A program made the position numbers and the translations under genes. 46,307 nucleotides of DNA from an uncultured Bacillota bacterium (GTDB lineage Bacteria > Bacillota_I > Bacilli_A > RF39 > UBA660), in contig CAMOKF010000008.1 in the NCBI GenBank assembly GCA_946617625.1, positions 1 to 46,307 of the forward strand, in the 5' to 3' direction. Positions 18,335-28,640 of this stretch are shown here, one piece after another. The first letter of the stretch is position 1, and each line of letters begins with the position of its first letter. A model generated the notes under the pieces. It made no database searches. It worked only from the letters and a program-made list of their open reading frames with translations, and was not told where the DNA came from.

Positions 18335-19072
18335 TTATTCCTCCTTATATTCTACATTATATAAATATAAACCCTCTGGTGGAGCAGTTTTCCCTGACTT
18401 TGTTCTATCTTTACTTTCTAATACTTCTATTACTGTTTCAGGTGAAACTTTTTCTTCTCCAACTTTAATTAAATATCCTACCATGTTTCTTACTTGATAT
18501 CTTAGGAATCCATCTCCTATAAACTTTATTTCTACTATGTTATTATCAACCATAATACTTGCTTTTGTAATTGTTCTTATACAGTTTTCTTTTTCTTTAT
18601 TCTCTGTTACAAAAGCTCTAAAATCATGTTTACCCACAAAATATTTAATTGCTTCACTCATTCTTTCTACATTTAATTTGTAATTATATTGAAATACATA
18701 ATTTCTATCTATTGGATTATATTCTCCTAAATTAATATAATATCTATATTCTTTACTTTTTACATTATATCTTGCGTGGAAATTATCTGGTACAATTTTT
18801 GTACTAATGATATGAATATCATCTGGTAAATTACTATTTAATGCTCTTTTAAGTTTGTATTCATTGATATCTACATCTATATCAACATGTGCGTATTGAG
18901 AATATGCATGTACTCCTTTATCTGTTCTTCCTGTAGCAACTATATGTGTATCCTTATTATTAACTTTTGATACTGCTCTTTCTATTTCTTCTTGAATAGT
19001 ATGTAATCCTTTTTGTGTTTGAAATCCACTATAATTACTTCCATCATAAGAAATTTTTAATAAATAACGCAT
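18335..19072 (-). CDS. truA: tRNA pseudouridine(38-40) synthase TruA
   Basis: YDGSNYSGFQTQ, VATGRTDKGVHAYSQYAHVD. Confidence 0.98.
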   Translation of the reverse strand: MRYLLKISYDGSNYSGFQTQKGLHTIQEEIERAVSKVNNKDTHIVATGRTDKGVHAYSQYAHVDIDVDINEYKLKRALNSNLPDDIHIISTKIVPDNFHARYNVKSKEYRYYINLGEYNPIDRNYVFQYNYKLNVERMSEAIKYFVGKHDFRAFVTENKEKENCIRTITKASIMVDNNIVEIKFIGDGFLRYQVRNMVGYLIKVGEEKVSPETVIEVLESKDRTKSGKTAPPEGLYLYNVEYKEE

Positions 19073-19086
19073 ATTATCACTTCCTT

Positions 19087-19878
19087 TTATACATGTTTAT
19101 ATATATCTTTAATAATATCTCTAATATCTTTATGATAATCTATTTTTACGTTCTTATCTTTTTTTGCTAGATATGTAAAATAAACAATATCTGGAATATT
19201 AATTCCATTTCTTTTTAAGAAGTCTACTCTTTGATAAACTTCATCAGTTGATCCATGAACCAATATATTATTATTTTTGATTGCAATAACCTCTTTAGTA
19301 TATTTATATATTGTTTCTGAATCTTCTGTTTTTATTATTATTGTTTTATCATATTGTTCTACTAATTTTTGTAATATTAAAAACAATCTTCTTTCTTGCT
19401 TTATATCCAAATATTTAAATGGTTCTTCTAATACTATTGTATCTGGATTAGATAGTAATCCAATAGCAATAGTTACTAGTTTTCTTTCAGAATTAGATAA
19501 AGTATTCAAATTATGATTTAAATAGCTTTCATCTATTCCTACTATTTTTAAAGAATCTTTCATTTTTTTTATTGGATTTTTTACATTTATATTATTTATT
19601 CTAAAACTATTATTCATTAGTTCTTCTATTGTATTTAAATAACTAGGAAATTTTATGTTATCTTTTATCTGTGATATTCTCTTTTGGTTAATAATAATAT
19701 CATCTTTTGTTGTTTTTTCATTATCTATTATTATTTGTCCTCTTCCCATTTTTTTTAAGCTTATAAGGTCAAAAAAGGTATTTTCACTATCATTTATCAA
19801 ACCTGTAATTGTATTATGATGTATAACTAGATTTATATTTTCCCCTTTTAATCTATAATCTAAAAAAACTAATTCCAC
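19087..19878 (-). CDS. degenerate ECF-type ABC ATPase (ecfA2 position)
   Basis: ABC fold blocks LNTLSNSERKLVTIAIGLLSNPDTIVLEEPFKYLD; P-loop Lys lost (GLINDSENTFF). Confidence 0.75.
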   Translation of the reverse strand: MELVFLDYRLKGENINLVIHHNTITGLINDSENTFFDLISLKKMGRGQIIIDNEKTTKDDIIINQKRISQIKDNIKFPSYLNTIEELMNNSFRINNINVKNPIKKMKDSLKIVGIDESYLNHNLNTLSNSERKLVTIAIGLLSNPDTIVLEEPFKYLDIKQERRLFLILQKLVEQYDKTIIIKTEDSETIYKYTKEVIAIKNNNILVHGSTDEVYQRVDFLKRNGINIPDIVYFTYLAKKDKNVKIDYHKDIRDIIKDIYKHV

Positions 19879-20660
19879 AGTTTATTAGTCATCCTATTCA
19901 TATCTAGTTCTACTTCATCTATTAGGTTATAATCTTTTAATTTTACTGATAAATCTATCATGAATGGCACTTTTATGCCTGCTTTATTTAATATATTATC
20001 TTTTTGTAATATATCAATCGGATTTCCTTCTAATATAACTTCACTATTATTAATTATTATTATTTTATCTGTTTCAATAATATCTTCTAATCTTAGTGAA
20101 TTAATTATTATTGTCATATCATACTTAGATATAATGCTTTTTAAAAATATAATTATTTTTTTTATTTCTTCAGAATCCAAATATGGAGATAAGTCATCTA
20201 TTAGAAGAATTTTTGGAGTGGTTATTATGGAATCTGCTAGTTGTAATAAAATAAACTCTTTATCATTTAAATCTTTTATCTCTTTTTTTCTAATTCCATT
20301 TAGATATAAGTTCTTTATGATACTTTTTATTCTACTATTTTTTTCTTCTTTGTTAAGAAATAGTCTATCAACTGTATATTGTAATTCTTCTTCTACAGTA
20401 TAGTTTATAAACTCTTCTTCTAGTGGAATGACTGATTTTACTAATTTATAATATTCATTAATTTTATAATCATTTATATTGTTATAATTTATTATTATAT
20501 CTGAATTACTATTTATCTTTTTTGATAAAATCTTTAATAATGTGGTTTTTCCACAATTATTAGGTCCTGATATTGTTGTGAGTTTATTTTTTTCAAAAGA
20601 AGTTGAAAAGTCACTAAATACATTAAGATAATTTAATTTATTAATCTCTATTATATTCAC
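19869..20660 (-). CDS. degenerate ECF-type ABC ATPase (ecfA1 position), GTG start inferred
   Basis: Walker A GPNNCGKTTLL retained; signature LNDKE; Walker B ILLIDDLS; GGAGG upstream of GTG (ORF track start 20681). Confidence 0.78.
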   Translation of the reverse strand: MNIIEINKLNYLNVFSDFSTSFEKNKLTTISGPNNCGKTTLLKILSKKINSNSDIIINYNNINDYKINEYYKLVKSVIPLEEEFINYTVEEELQYTVDRLFLNKEEKNSRIKSIIKNLYLNGIRKKEIKDLNDKEFILLQLADSIITTPKILLIDDLSPYLDSEEIKKIIIFLKSIISKYDMTIIINSLRLEDIIETDKIIIINNSEVILEGNPIDILQKDNILNKAGIKVPFMIDLSVKLKDYNLIDEVELDMNRMTNKLWN

Positions 20661-20705
20661 CGTAACCCACCTCCAATACAATGATTATTATAATATAACT
20701 ACAAA

Positions 20706-20732
20706 AAAAAGCCAACTTTTATTTATTAGCTT
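20706..20732 (-). terminator. terminator overlapping last codons of the 20719-21474 gene
   Basis: AAAGCTAA/TTGGCTTT stem (one G-U) followed by T-run on minus strand. Confidence 0.55.
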
Positions 20733-21474
20733 TCCCCTTTTGTGCACCATATGCAAATTTTAAAATTAGTTTATCTGATCCGAATCTTTCTAAGAATTTA
20801 ATAATTTTCATTAGCTTACCTGGAATAATTGTCATTTTTCCTTTAAACATTTGATCAATTGCATATTTTGCAACATAACTACTTGATAATGCTTTAACTG
20901 TAAATCTACAATTAGCTACATTATTAAAGTTTGTATCTACTGGTCCAGGGCATAGTACTGAGATATGTACTCCTGTCTTTTTCTTTTTTTGTTCGTAATA
21001 TAATGCTTGTGAAAGTCTTAATACATAAGCTTTAGTAGCATAATAAGTACTCATCAATGGTCCAGGTATAAATGCTGCTGATGAAGCTACATTTAATATA
21101 TACCCTGAGTTTTTCTTTTCCATATCTTTTAGTACAAATTTAGTTAACATGTGGACAGCTTTAATATTAGTATCAATCATTTCTAATTCTCTATTTAGAT
21201 CTGTCTCTGTGAAGTCTCCATATAATCCAAATCCTGCATTATTAACTAGTATATCTATATTTTCTTTCTTAATTAAAGCATATAGTTCTTTAGTTTTTTG
21301 CTCATTAGCTAAATCAGCTACTATGATTGTTACTTTGGTTGGAAGAGATTCTTGAATCTTTTCTAATTTTTCTTTGTTTCTAGCTACCAATATTAGTTCA
21401 TATTTTTTAGTTGCTAGATATTTAGCTATATCAAGTCCAATTCCTGAAGATGCTCCCGTAATTAGCGCTTTCAT
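20719..21474 (-). CDS. SDR family NAD(P)-dependent oxidoreductase
   Basis: ITGASSGIGLDIA, NNAGFGLYG, YYATKAYV, CPGPVDTNF. Confidence 0.93.
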   Translation of the reverse strand: MKALITGASSGIGLDIAKYLATKKYELILVARNKEKLEKIQESLPTKVTIIVADLANEQKTKELYALIKKENIDILVNNAGFGLYGDFTETDLNRELEMIDTNIKAVHMLTKFVLKDMEKKNSGYILNVASSAAFIPGPLMSTYYATKAYVLRLSQALYYEQKKKKTGVHISVLCPGPVDTNFNNVANCRFTVKALSSSYVAKYAIDQMFKGKMTIIPGKLMKIIKFLERFGSDKLILKFAYGAQKGKANK

Positions 21475-21522
21475 AAGACCACCTCTATATTTATTATATC
21501 AAATATATAGTTATTGTAAAAT

Positions 21523-21548
21523 AAAAAAAGTAGCCTTACAGACTACTT
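21523..21548 (-). terminator. intrinsic terminator downstream of rplQ
   Basis: AAGTAGTC/GGCTACTT-like hairpin with T-run on minus strand. Confidence 0.7.
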
Positions 21549-21553
21549 CTTTA

Positions 21554-21907
21554 CTATTTAGCTTCTTCTACTAATTTTAATACTACCATTAAAGCATCAT
21601 CTCCACGACGTTCAGATAATTTTAAAATTTGAGTATATCCACCGTTTCTGTTTTCATAACGTTTTGCTAAGTCATTAAATATTTTATCAACAACTTCAGT
21701 ATCGTTATGTAAGAATGCTAATGCTTTACGACGAGCAACTAAGTCACCTTTTTTTCCGTAAGTAATCATTTTGTCAACAAACTTACGTACTTCTTTAGCT
21801 CTAGTTTCAGTAGTGTTGATACTTTCGTTCATTACTACTTGTTTAGTTAATGTCGCAAGCATACTTCTTCTATGTTTATTATCTCTTCCTAATTTTCTAT
21901 ATGCCAT
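21554..21907 (-). CDS. rplQ: 50S ribosomal protein L17
   Basis: [20 protein letters not shown]... Confidence 0.99.
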   Translation of the reverse strand: MAYRKLGRDNKHRRSMLATLTKQVVMNESINTTETRAKEVRKFVDKMITYGKKGDLVARRKALAFLHNDTEVVDKIFNDLAKRYENRNGGYTQILKLSERRGDDALMVVLKLVEEAK

Positions 21908-21925
21908 GCGTTATTCCTCCTTATC

Positions 21926-22876
21926 TTAGTCTTCGTCACGTAATACAAGGCCCATTTCTCTAATTTTGTCTAATACTTCTTTTAGAGATTTTTTACCTAA
22001 ATTACGGATTTTCATCATTTCTGGTTCACTCTTGTTAACAAGATCTTGTAATGTGTGAATTCCAGCTCTCTTTAAGCAATTGTATGCTCTTACTGAGAAA
22101 TCTAAATCTTCAATTGATGTTTCTAAAGCTTTAACTTTTGGATCTTCTACTTTTTCCATCATCATTCCACTAACATTTGCAATTGCTGATAAATCAGTTA
22201 GTATATTGAAGTGTTCTATTAATATTCTTGAAGCTAATGCAATTGCTTCTTCTGGTTTAATTGAACCGTTTGTCCATACATCTAAAATTAATTTATCATA
22301 ACTTTCATCTTGACCAACACGAGCGTTTCCTACTTCGTATGAAACTCTTTCGATTGGAGAATAAATAGAATCTATTGCGATAACACCTTTTTTATTAATT
22401 TCATGTATTCTCTTGTTATCTTCGCTTCTTACATATCCACGACCATTTGTAACAGTCATTTCCATATTAAGTGAAGCACCTTTTGATAAAGTACAAATAA
22501 CTTTGTCTTTATTGATAACTTCGATATCTGGATCGCATTCGATATCTCCTGCAGTTACTTCTCCTTCTTTGTTAGTATTGATACGTACAGTTTTTGATTC
22601 ATTTGAATGATTTTTAAATACTACACCTTTTAAATTTAAAATAATAGTAGTTACATCTTCATAAATTCCGTCGATTGTTTGAAATTCATGAAGTATTCCA
22701 TCGATTTTAATACTGCTAATTGCACTACCTGGTAATGAAGATAACATTACTCTTCTTAATGCATTACCGATTGTAGTACCGAAACCTCTTTCTAATGGTT
22801 CTAATTCGAATCTTCCATAAAAATTACTTTCTATAGAATCAGTTATTTTATAAATTGGTTTTTCAAATTGTAACAT
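21926..22876 (-). CDS. rpoA: RNA polymerase subunit alpha
   Basis: FELEPLERGFGTTIGNALRRVMLSSLPG...RNLGKKSLKEV. Confidence 0.99.
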   Translation of the reverse strand: MLQFEKPIYKITDSIESNFYGRFELEPLERGFGTTIGNALRRVMLSSLPGSAISSIKIDGILHEFQTIDGIYEDVTTIILNLKGVVFKNHSNESKTVRINTNKEGEVTAGDIECDPDIEVINKDKVICTLSKGASLNMEMTVTNGRGYVRSEDNKRIHEINKKGVIAIDSIYSPIERVSYEVGNARVGQDESYDKLILDVWTNGSIKPEEAIALASRILIEHFNILTDLSAIANVSGMMMEKVEDPKVKALETSIEDLDFSVRAYNCLKRAGIHTLQDLVNKSEPEMMKIRNLGKKSLKEVLDKIREMGLVLRDED

Positions 22877-22932
22877 GGAACTAACCTCCCTTTATTTTTT
22901 TCCACTATTGTTTTATCCTTTTATAAACTAAA

Positions 22933-23316
22933 CTATCCACGTGGACGTTTAGGTGGACGACATCCATTATGTGGGATTGGTGTAACATCTGTGATAGCTG
23001 TAACTTCTAATCCTGCAGTTTGTAATGAACGAATTGCTGTTTCACGTCCTGGTCCTAATCCTTTAACGCGAACTTCAACTTTTCTCATACCCATATCAAA
23101 TGCAACTTTTCCTGCTGCTTCTGCAGCCATACCTGCAGCAAATGGTGTTGATTTTTTACTTCCTTTAAATCCGATTGCTCCAGATGATGCCCAACTTACT
23201 ACATTACCTTCTGTATCAGTAATAGTTGTGATTGTATTATTAAATGTAGAATGAACATGAGCTATACCTTCAGGTACATTCTTTTTAACTTTTTTCTTTC
23301 TAGTCTTATATGCCAT
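22933..23316 (-). CDS. rpsK: 30S ribosomal protein S11
   Basis: [13 protein letters not shown]...[13 protein letters not shown]. Confidence 0.99.
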   Translation of the reverse strand: MAYKTRKKKVKKNVPEGIAHVHSTFNNTITTITDTEGNVVSWASSGAIGFKGSKKSTPFAAGMAAEAAGKVAFDMGMRKVEVRVKGLGPGRETAIRSLQTAGLEVTAITDVTPIPHNGCRPPKRPRG

Positions 23317-23348
23317 AAGTCTTACCTCCTTTTTTAACTAATTATTAA

Positions 23349-23717
23349 CTAAACTTTCTTCTTATTTGCTACTGTCTTACCTTTACCCTTACGAGTACGA
23401 GCATTACGATTAGTTCTTTGTCCTCTTACAGGTAATCCTTTTTTATGACGACTTCCTTGATATGAATTTATTTCCATTTTAGTCTTAATATTCATATTAA
23501 CTTCACGACGTAAGTCACCTTCAGTTAAATGCTTATTAATTTCGTCACGAATTTTTACTAAATCGTCTTGTGATAAATCTCCAGTTTTTGTTGTTGGATC
23601 AATACCAGCGTTATTTAAAATTGTTTTTGCTAGATTTCTTCCAATACCATAAATGTAAGTTAATGAAATACAAATATGTTTATCATTTGGAATATCTACA
23701 CCTTTAATACGTGCCAT
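23349..23717 (-). CDS. rpsM: 30S ribosomal protein S13
   Basis: [13 protein letters not shown]...[22 protein letters not shown]. Confidence 0.99.
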   Translation of the reverse strand: MARIKGVDIPNDKHICISLTYIYGIGRNLAKTILNNAGIDPTTKTGDLSQDDLVKIRDEINKHLTEGDLRREVNMNIKTKMEINSYQGSRHKKGLPVRGQRTNRNARTRKGKGKTVANKKKV

Positions 23718-23739
23718 TAAGTATACCTCCTATAATTAA

Positions 23740-23853
23740 TTAACCTTGAACTTGTTTGTGCTTTGGATTTTCACAAATAATTCTTACTTTTCCTTTACGT
23801 TTAACTACTTTGCATTTTTCACAAATTGGTTTAACTGATGCTTTTACTTTCAT
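23740..23853 (-). CDS. rpmJ: 50S ribosomal protein L36 (not in ORF track)
   Basis: Translated by hand: [37 protein letters not shown]. Confidence 0.98.
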   Translation of the reverse strand: MKVKASVKPICEKCKVVKRKGKVRIICENPKHKQVQG

Positions 23854-23887
23854 TTTTTTTCCCTCCTATTATAAACGATAGGTTTTA

Positions 23888-24103
23888 CTATTTTCTATAT
23901 GTTATTCGCCCACGTGTTAGGTCATAAGGTGAAAGTTCTATCATTACGGTATCTCCTGCTAAAATACGTATATAGTTCATTCGTATTTTACCAGAAACGT
24001 GAGCTTCCACAATGTGTCCATTTTCTAGTTGAACTTTAAATTTTCCACCTGGGATAATTTCAAGAACTTTACCTTCAATTTCTATTGTATCCTCTTTAGC
24101 CAT
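23888..24103 (-). CDS. infA: translation initiation factor IF-1
   Basis: [55 protein letters not shown] just upstream of this ATG. Confidence 0.98.
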   Translation of the reverse strand: MAKEDTIEIEGKVLEIIPGGKFKVQLENGHIVEAHVSGKIRMNYIRILAGDTVMIELSPYDLTRGRITYRK

Positions 24104-24276
24104 AAGTTTTACCTCCTTATACTTCAATTTAAATTTTAATATAAGATTTCAGTGTAATTGTTTTTTCCTCCTACAGTGATACTCACTGATTATCAGAGCT
24201 GTAGGGAATTATCGTATCCCCTAAAAGAAGGCTTCTGGTTGGAGTTCTTGTTGACCTTCTTTAATTATGGTTTAAG
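24104..24276 (-). promoter_or_regulatory. candidate structured 5' leader of infA
   Basis: About 170-nt leader with stems CCTACAG/CTGTAGG (24170-24176/24199-24205), a competing TAGGG/CCCTA (24202-24206/24218-24222) and AGAAGG/CCTTCT (24226-24231/24255-24260). Confidence 0.5.
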
Positions 24277-24282
24277 ATACTT

Positions 24283-24311
24283 TTTATAATTATTAGCTAT
24301 TAGAAAGTCAA
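24283..24311 (-). promoter_or_regulatory. sigma-A-like promoter for infA operon
   Basis: TTGACT (24306-24311) - 17 nt - TATAAA (24283-24288). Confidence 0.78.
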
Positions 24312-24335
24312 TTCTCGTTATTTTCTTCCCCTTAA

Positions 24336-24989
24336 CTATTCACTAATAATTGCATCGATTTTTTTGAATACATTTTCAATAGAATCATTTCCATCTACTT
24401 CTGTAATTACATTCATTTGTCTATAGTGATCAATTATTGGTTCTGTTTTTTCTTTATACATTTGATAACGTGTTTGGAATGATTCCAAGTTATCATCATT
24501 TCTTTGATAAAGCTTTCCTCCACATGAATCACATATAGCCTCTTCTTTTGGAGCACTTGCAGGATCATTTATATTATAAATGGCCTTGCAATTCTCACAT
24601 ATTCTTCTTCCAGTTATTCTTTTTTCTAATGTTTTTTCATCTATATTAATTAAGATTACATTTCCAATATCATATCCTAATTTCTTTAGAATTTTATCAT
24701 ATTCAATTGCTTGTTCTATGTTTCTTGGAAAACCATCAATTATATATCCGTTTTTGCAATCATCTCTTGCTAATCTTTCTTCTATTAATTGATATGTTAT
24801 TTCATCTTTTACTAATTTACCACTTGCTAATGTTTCAAATACATATTGTCCTAGTTCACTATCTTCTTTAGAAATTTCTCTTAAGATATCTCCTGTTGAG
24901 ATATGTGGAACTTTATATTTTTTTACTACCAATTCGGCTTGTGTACCTTTTCCAGCAGCAGGTGGTGCAATAAACATTATATTCTTCAT
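24336..24989 (-). CDS. adk: adenylate kinase (zinc-lid type)
   Basis: PPAAGKGTQAE, GFPRNIEQA, CENC...CDSC lid. Confidence 0.98.
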   Translation of the reverse strand: MKNIMFIAPPAAGKGTQAELVVKKYKVPHISTGDILREISKEDSELGQYVFETLASGKLVKDEITYQLIEERLARDDCKNGYIIDGFPRNIEQAIEYDKILKKLGYDIGNVILINIDEKTLEKRITGRRICENCKAIYNINDPASAPKEEAICDSCGGKLYQRNDDNLESFQTRYQMYKEKTEPIIDHYRQMNVITEVDGNDSIENVFKKIDAIISE

Positions 24990-24992
24990 AAA

Positions 24993-26267
24993 TTACCTTC
25001 TACTATATCCTCTTTTATAACTTCTAGTTAAAATACTACTTTCTAATTGTTTATATGTTTCTAGAGCAACTCCAACTGCAATTAACATACCTGTACCACC
25101 AATTGATACTGATGTAGGTAAGCTTGTAAACTTAGCAAATAATATTGGTAATCCAGCTATTATTACTAAGAATACTGCTCCTAATACTGTTAATCTAGCT
25201 AATACTTTTGAAACATAATTTTTAGTTTCATCCCCTGGTCTAATACCTGGGATATATCCACCATTCTCTTGTAGATTTTTTGCAAACTCTTCTGGTTTCA
25301 TTTGAATAAATGTATAGAAATATGCAAATATAAAAATGAAGAAAACATAAAGTACAAAACCTACAGGTGATGTATATGTTAAATATTTTTGTACTATTAA
25401 TGTATAAGTTTCATTTTTTACAAATTGTGCAATAATTCCAGGAATTGATATTAAACTTGATGCAAAGATTACTGGAATAACTCCAGCTGCATTTAGTTTA
25501 ATTGGCATGAAGCTTTGAGCTGCACTTCCAAATGCACTTGATGATTTATTTGCATATTGAATTGGTATTCTTCTTTCACTTTCTTGAACAAATACCATAC
25601 CAATAATAATTGCTATATAAATTATAATAAATAGTACAAACTTGATTATACCTAGTGTTATTACTTGAGTTGTTCCATCAAATGATATTAATCCATTAAA
25701 TGCATCAATAAACATTTGAGGTAATGTTGCAACTATACCAGCCATAATAATTAAACTAGTACCATTTCCTAAACCTTTTTGAGTGATTTGATCACCTAAC
25801 CATAATAAGAATGATGTACCTGCTGTTAATACAGTTGCTATATAAAGATATTTAATTGGATCAGAAGATGATCCTAAGAATGAAAATGCAAAGGCATATC
25901 CTTCAATAAATGCAAAGGCAATACCCATATATCTTGTATATTGGTTTATTTTTTGCCTTCCTGTTGCACCTTGTTTACTTAATTCTGAGAAATATGGAAT
26001 TATATCCATTTGTAATAATTGCATGATAATTGATGCAGTTATATAAGGCATAACTCCTAATGCAAATATTGAGAAGTTCTTTAAGGCTCCACCACCCATT
26101 GTATTTAATAGGTCTAGGAATCCTAAACTGCTTGTTACATCTTCTGTTCCAGGAACTCTAATTGAGATACCTAATATGAAGATCATTAGCGCTCCAAGAG
26201 TAAAGTAAATACGTTTGCGTAAGTCTTTATTACTTGAAGTAAATAATTGCTTCATGCTTTTAAACAT
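24993..26267 (-). CDS. secY: preprotein translocase subunit SecY
   Basis: Multi-TM; MPYITASIIMQLLQ, GLGNGTSLIIMAGI. Confidence 0.99.
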   Translation of the reverse strand: MFKSMKQLFTSSNKDLRKRIYFTLGALMIFILGISIRVPGTEDVTSSLGFLDLLNTMGGGALKNFSIFALGVMPYITASIIMQLLQMDIIPYFSELSKQGATGRQKINQYTRYMGIAFAFIEGYAFAFSFLGSSSDPIKYLYIATVLTAGTSFLLWLGDQITQKGLGNGTSLIIMAGIVATLPQMFIDAFNGLISFDGTTQVITLGIIKFVLFIIIYIAIIIGMVFVQESERRIPIQYANKSSSAFGSAAQSFMPIKLNAAGVIPVIFASSLISIPGIIAQFVKNETYTLIVQKYLTYTSPVGFVLYVFFIFIFAYFYTFIQMKPEEFAKNLQENGGYIPGIRPGDETKNYVSKVLARLTVLGAVFLVIIAGLPILFAKFTSLPTSVSIGGTGMLIAVGVALETYKQLESSILTRSYKRGYSRR

Positions 26268-26268
26268 A

Positions 26269-26712
26269 TTAGATCACCTCAGCTTTACTTCCAGCCTCTT
26301 TAATCTTTTCTAAAGCGCTTGTTGAAAATTTATTTGCTTGAATAGTTAATTTCTTTTCAAGTTTTCCATTTCCTAAAACTTTAACGCCATCTAATTGGTT
26401 TTTGATTATTCCAGCATCTTTTAATAATGCAGGTGTTACTACTGTGTTATTTTCAAATACATTAAATGCATCTAAATTAATAACAGCATATCTTGTTTTA
26501 AACATATGATTTGAGAATCCTCTTTTTGGAATTCTTCTATATAATGGTAATTGTCCACCTTCAAATACTGGGTTGATACTACCACCACTACGTGCTTTTT
26601 GTCCTTTTTGACCGCGACCACTTGTTTTACCAAGACCACTACCTGATCCACGACCTACACGCTTTTTAGCATGAGTAGCACCGATATTTCTTTGTAATTC
26701 ATTTAATTTCAT
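26269..26712 (-). CDS. rplO: 50S ribosomal protein L15
   Basis: [29 protein letters not shown]. Confidence 0.99.
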   Translation of the reverse strand: MKLNELQRNIGATHAKKRVGRGSGSGLGKTSGRGQKGQKARSGGSINPVFEGGQLPLYRRIPKRGFSNHMFKTRYAVINLDAFNVFENNTVVTPALLKDAGIIKNQLDGVKVLGNGKLEKKLTIQANKFSTSALEKIKEAGSKAEVI

Positions 26713-27224
26713 TATCCTAATATCTCCTCTACTGTTTTGCCACGTAATTCTGCAACTTGTTCAGCAGTCTTAATTGACTTTAATGCATTCATTGCAGCTG
26801 TAGCCATATTTAATTTTGTTCTTGCTCCTAGTGATTTAGAGACAACATCACGAACACCAGCTAATTCTAATACTGCACGAACTGATCCACCAGCAATAAC
26901 TCCAGTACCAGCAGCAGCAGGTTTAATAATAACTCTTGCAGCTCCTGCTTGTCCGATTGCTTCATGTGCAACTGTTCTTCCATCGATTAGAGGTATAGTG
27001 ATCATATTTTTATTAGCATCTTGAATTGCTTTTTTAATTGCATCAGGTACTTCATTTGCTTTTCCGATACCTAATCCAACTTTACCTTTACGGTCACCAA
27101 CAACAACTATAGCAGAATATCTTCTTTGACGTCCACCTTTGTTAACTTTAACAACGCTTTTTACATCAATTACTAATTCTTCTAATAGTTTATCATTGTT
27201 TTCTTTAAATTTTCTTTCTGCCAT
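26712..27224 (-). CDS. rpsE: 30S ribosomal protein S5
   Basis: [26 protein letters not shown]. Confidence 0.99.
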   Translation of the reverse strand: MAERKFKENNDKLLEELVIDVKSVVKVNKGGRQRRYSAIVVVGDRKGKVGLGIGKANEVPDAIKKAIQDANKNMITIPLIDGRTVAHEAIGQAGAARVIIKPAAAGTGVIAGGSVRAVLELAGVRDVVSKSLGARTKLNMATAAMNALKSIKTAEQVAELRGKTVEEILG

Positions 27225-27236
27225 AATACCCTCCTA

Positions 27237-27599
27237 TTAGAATTCTAATCCATTTTCACGTGCAGCGTTAGCTAGAGCTTCTACACGTCCGTGATAAAGG
27301 TATCCACCTCTATCAAATACTACTTTTGTTATTTTTGCTTTCTTTGCTTTTTGTGCTATTGCTTTTCCAACTGCACTTGCTGCTTCAATATTACCACCAT
27401 TAGCAAGTTTTAAATCCTTGTCTAATGAGGAAGCAGAACAAAGTGTAGTTTTTGTTTCATCATCAATAATTTGTGCATAAATTTCTTTGTTTGATCTAAA
27501 TACACATAATCTTGGAGTAGTACTTGTTCCGTTAATATTTGTACGGATTCTTTCATGACGTACTACACGCATACTATTGCGAGATTCTTTCTTTATCAT
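27237..27599 (-). CDS. rplR: 50S ribosomal protein L18
   Basis: [20 protein letters not shown]...[22 protein letters not shown]. Confidence 0.99.
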   Translation of the reverse strand: MIKKESRNSMRVVRHERIRTNINGTSTTPRLCVFRSNKEIYAQIIDDETKTTLCSASSLDKDLKLANGGNIEAASAVGKAIAQKAKKAKITKVVFDRGGYLYHGRVEALANAARENGLEF

Positions 27600-27622
27600 A
27601 TTTATTTCTCCTTCCTACTTAA

Positions 27623-28153
27623 TTAAGCAGCTTTCTTTCCTTCTTTACGACGAATATGTTCATCTTTGTAACGAATTCCTTTACCTTTATATGGTTCAGG
27701 TTGTCTTACTTTTCTTATATTAGCAGCAAATTCTCCTACTAATACTTTATCGATTCCTTTAACAGTTATTTCTGTATTACTTACTGATTCTACTGTTAAA
27801 CCTTGTGGTACATTTATTACTACTGGATGTGAATAACCAGCATTAATAGTTAATTTACTACCTTGAACATTGAAACGATATCCAACACCAACTATTTCTA
27901 GTCCTTTTTCGTAACCTTTTGTAACTCCGATAATCATATTGTTGATAATAGAGTTCATAGTTCCGTGCATTGCTTTAGCGTTTTCATTTTTACGCTCTAA
28001 AGTAACTTCTGTACCTTCAATTTTAATTGTAATATCTTTTAACAATGGTTGTTCTAATGTACCTTTAGGTCCTTTTACTGTAACTACGTTATCATTAACT
28101 TCTACAGTAACACCTTCTGGAATTGTAATTATACGATTTCCAATACGGCTCAT
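27623..28153 (-). CDS. rplF: 50S ribosomal protein L6
   Basis: MSRIGNRIITIPEGV...EPYKGKGIRY. Confidence 0.99.
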   Translation of the reverse strand: MSRIGNRIITIPEGVTVEVNDNVVTVKGPKGTLEQPLLKDITIKIEGTEVTLERKNENAKAMHGTMNSIINNMIIGVTKGYEKGLEIVGVGYRFNVQGSKLTINAGYSHPVVINVPQGLTVESVSNTEITVKGIDKVLVGEFAANIRKVRQPEPYKGKGIRYKDEHIRRKEGKKAA

Positions 28154-28216
28154 TTTGACACCTCCTATATCTAAATTTTAAATTTACCGCATTATACGGG
28201 TTTCAAATTTCTTAAA

Positions 28217-28618
28217 TTACCAAATATAAGCTAGAACTTCTCCACCTATATTTTCTTTACGAGCTTCTTTATCTGTCATAATACCTTTTGATGTAGAAAT
28301 GATTGCTATTCCTAATCCATTTAATACTTGTGGAATTTCATCATTTTTAGCATATACTCGTAATCCTGGTTTGGAAATTCTTTTTAGCCCAGTGATAACT
28401 CTTTCTTTTTTGTTTGTATATTTTAAAGTTAAAACAATTGTTCCTTGAGCATTGTCTTCTTCAATTTTGTAATCTTTAATGAATCCTTCTTCTTTTAATA
28501 TTCTAGCTATTTCTTTCTTGATGTTTGAAGATGGAACTTTTACTTCTTCATAACGCATACTGTTAGCATTACGAATTCTTGTTAACATATCTGCAATTGT
28601 ATCTGTTACTACTGCCAT
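28217..28618 (-). CDS. rpsH: 30S ribosomal protein S8
   Basis: [13 protein letters not shown]...[18 protein letters not shown]. Confidence 0.99.
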   Translation of the reverse strand: MAVVTDTIADMLTRIRNANSMRYEEVKVPSSNIKKEIARILKEEGFIKDYKIEEDNAQGTIVLTLKYTNKKERVITGLKRISKPGLRVYAKNDEIPQVLNGLGIAIISTSKGIMTDKEARKENIGGEVLAYIW

Positions 28619-28640
28619 AATTTATTTCCTCCTTTCCAAA

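Noticed and set aside
19277-20403. Plus-strand ORFs antisense to the ECF ATPases (19277-19516, 19960-20403)
   Set aside because: Hydrophobic Ile/Ser-rich composition typical of antisense of low-GC genes; no RBS; overlaps conserved ABC motifs on the other strand.
22991-23254. Plus-strand ORFs antisense to ribosomal/housekeeping genes (e.g. 17159-17374, 22080-22301, 22991-23254, 26737-27024, 29611-29832, 33533-33793, 45067-45264)
   Set aside because: They lie inside strongly supported minus-strand genes, lack RBS context and have low-complexity antisense-type composition.
24104-24276. tRNA-like fold in the infA leader or S10 leader
   Set aside because: No T-loop GTTCGA-type sequence, no CCA-proximal 7-bp acceptor stem and no anticodon arm identifiable.
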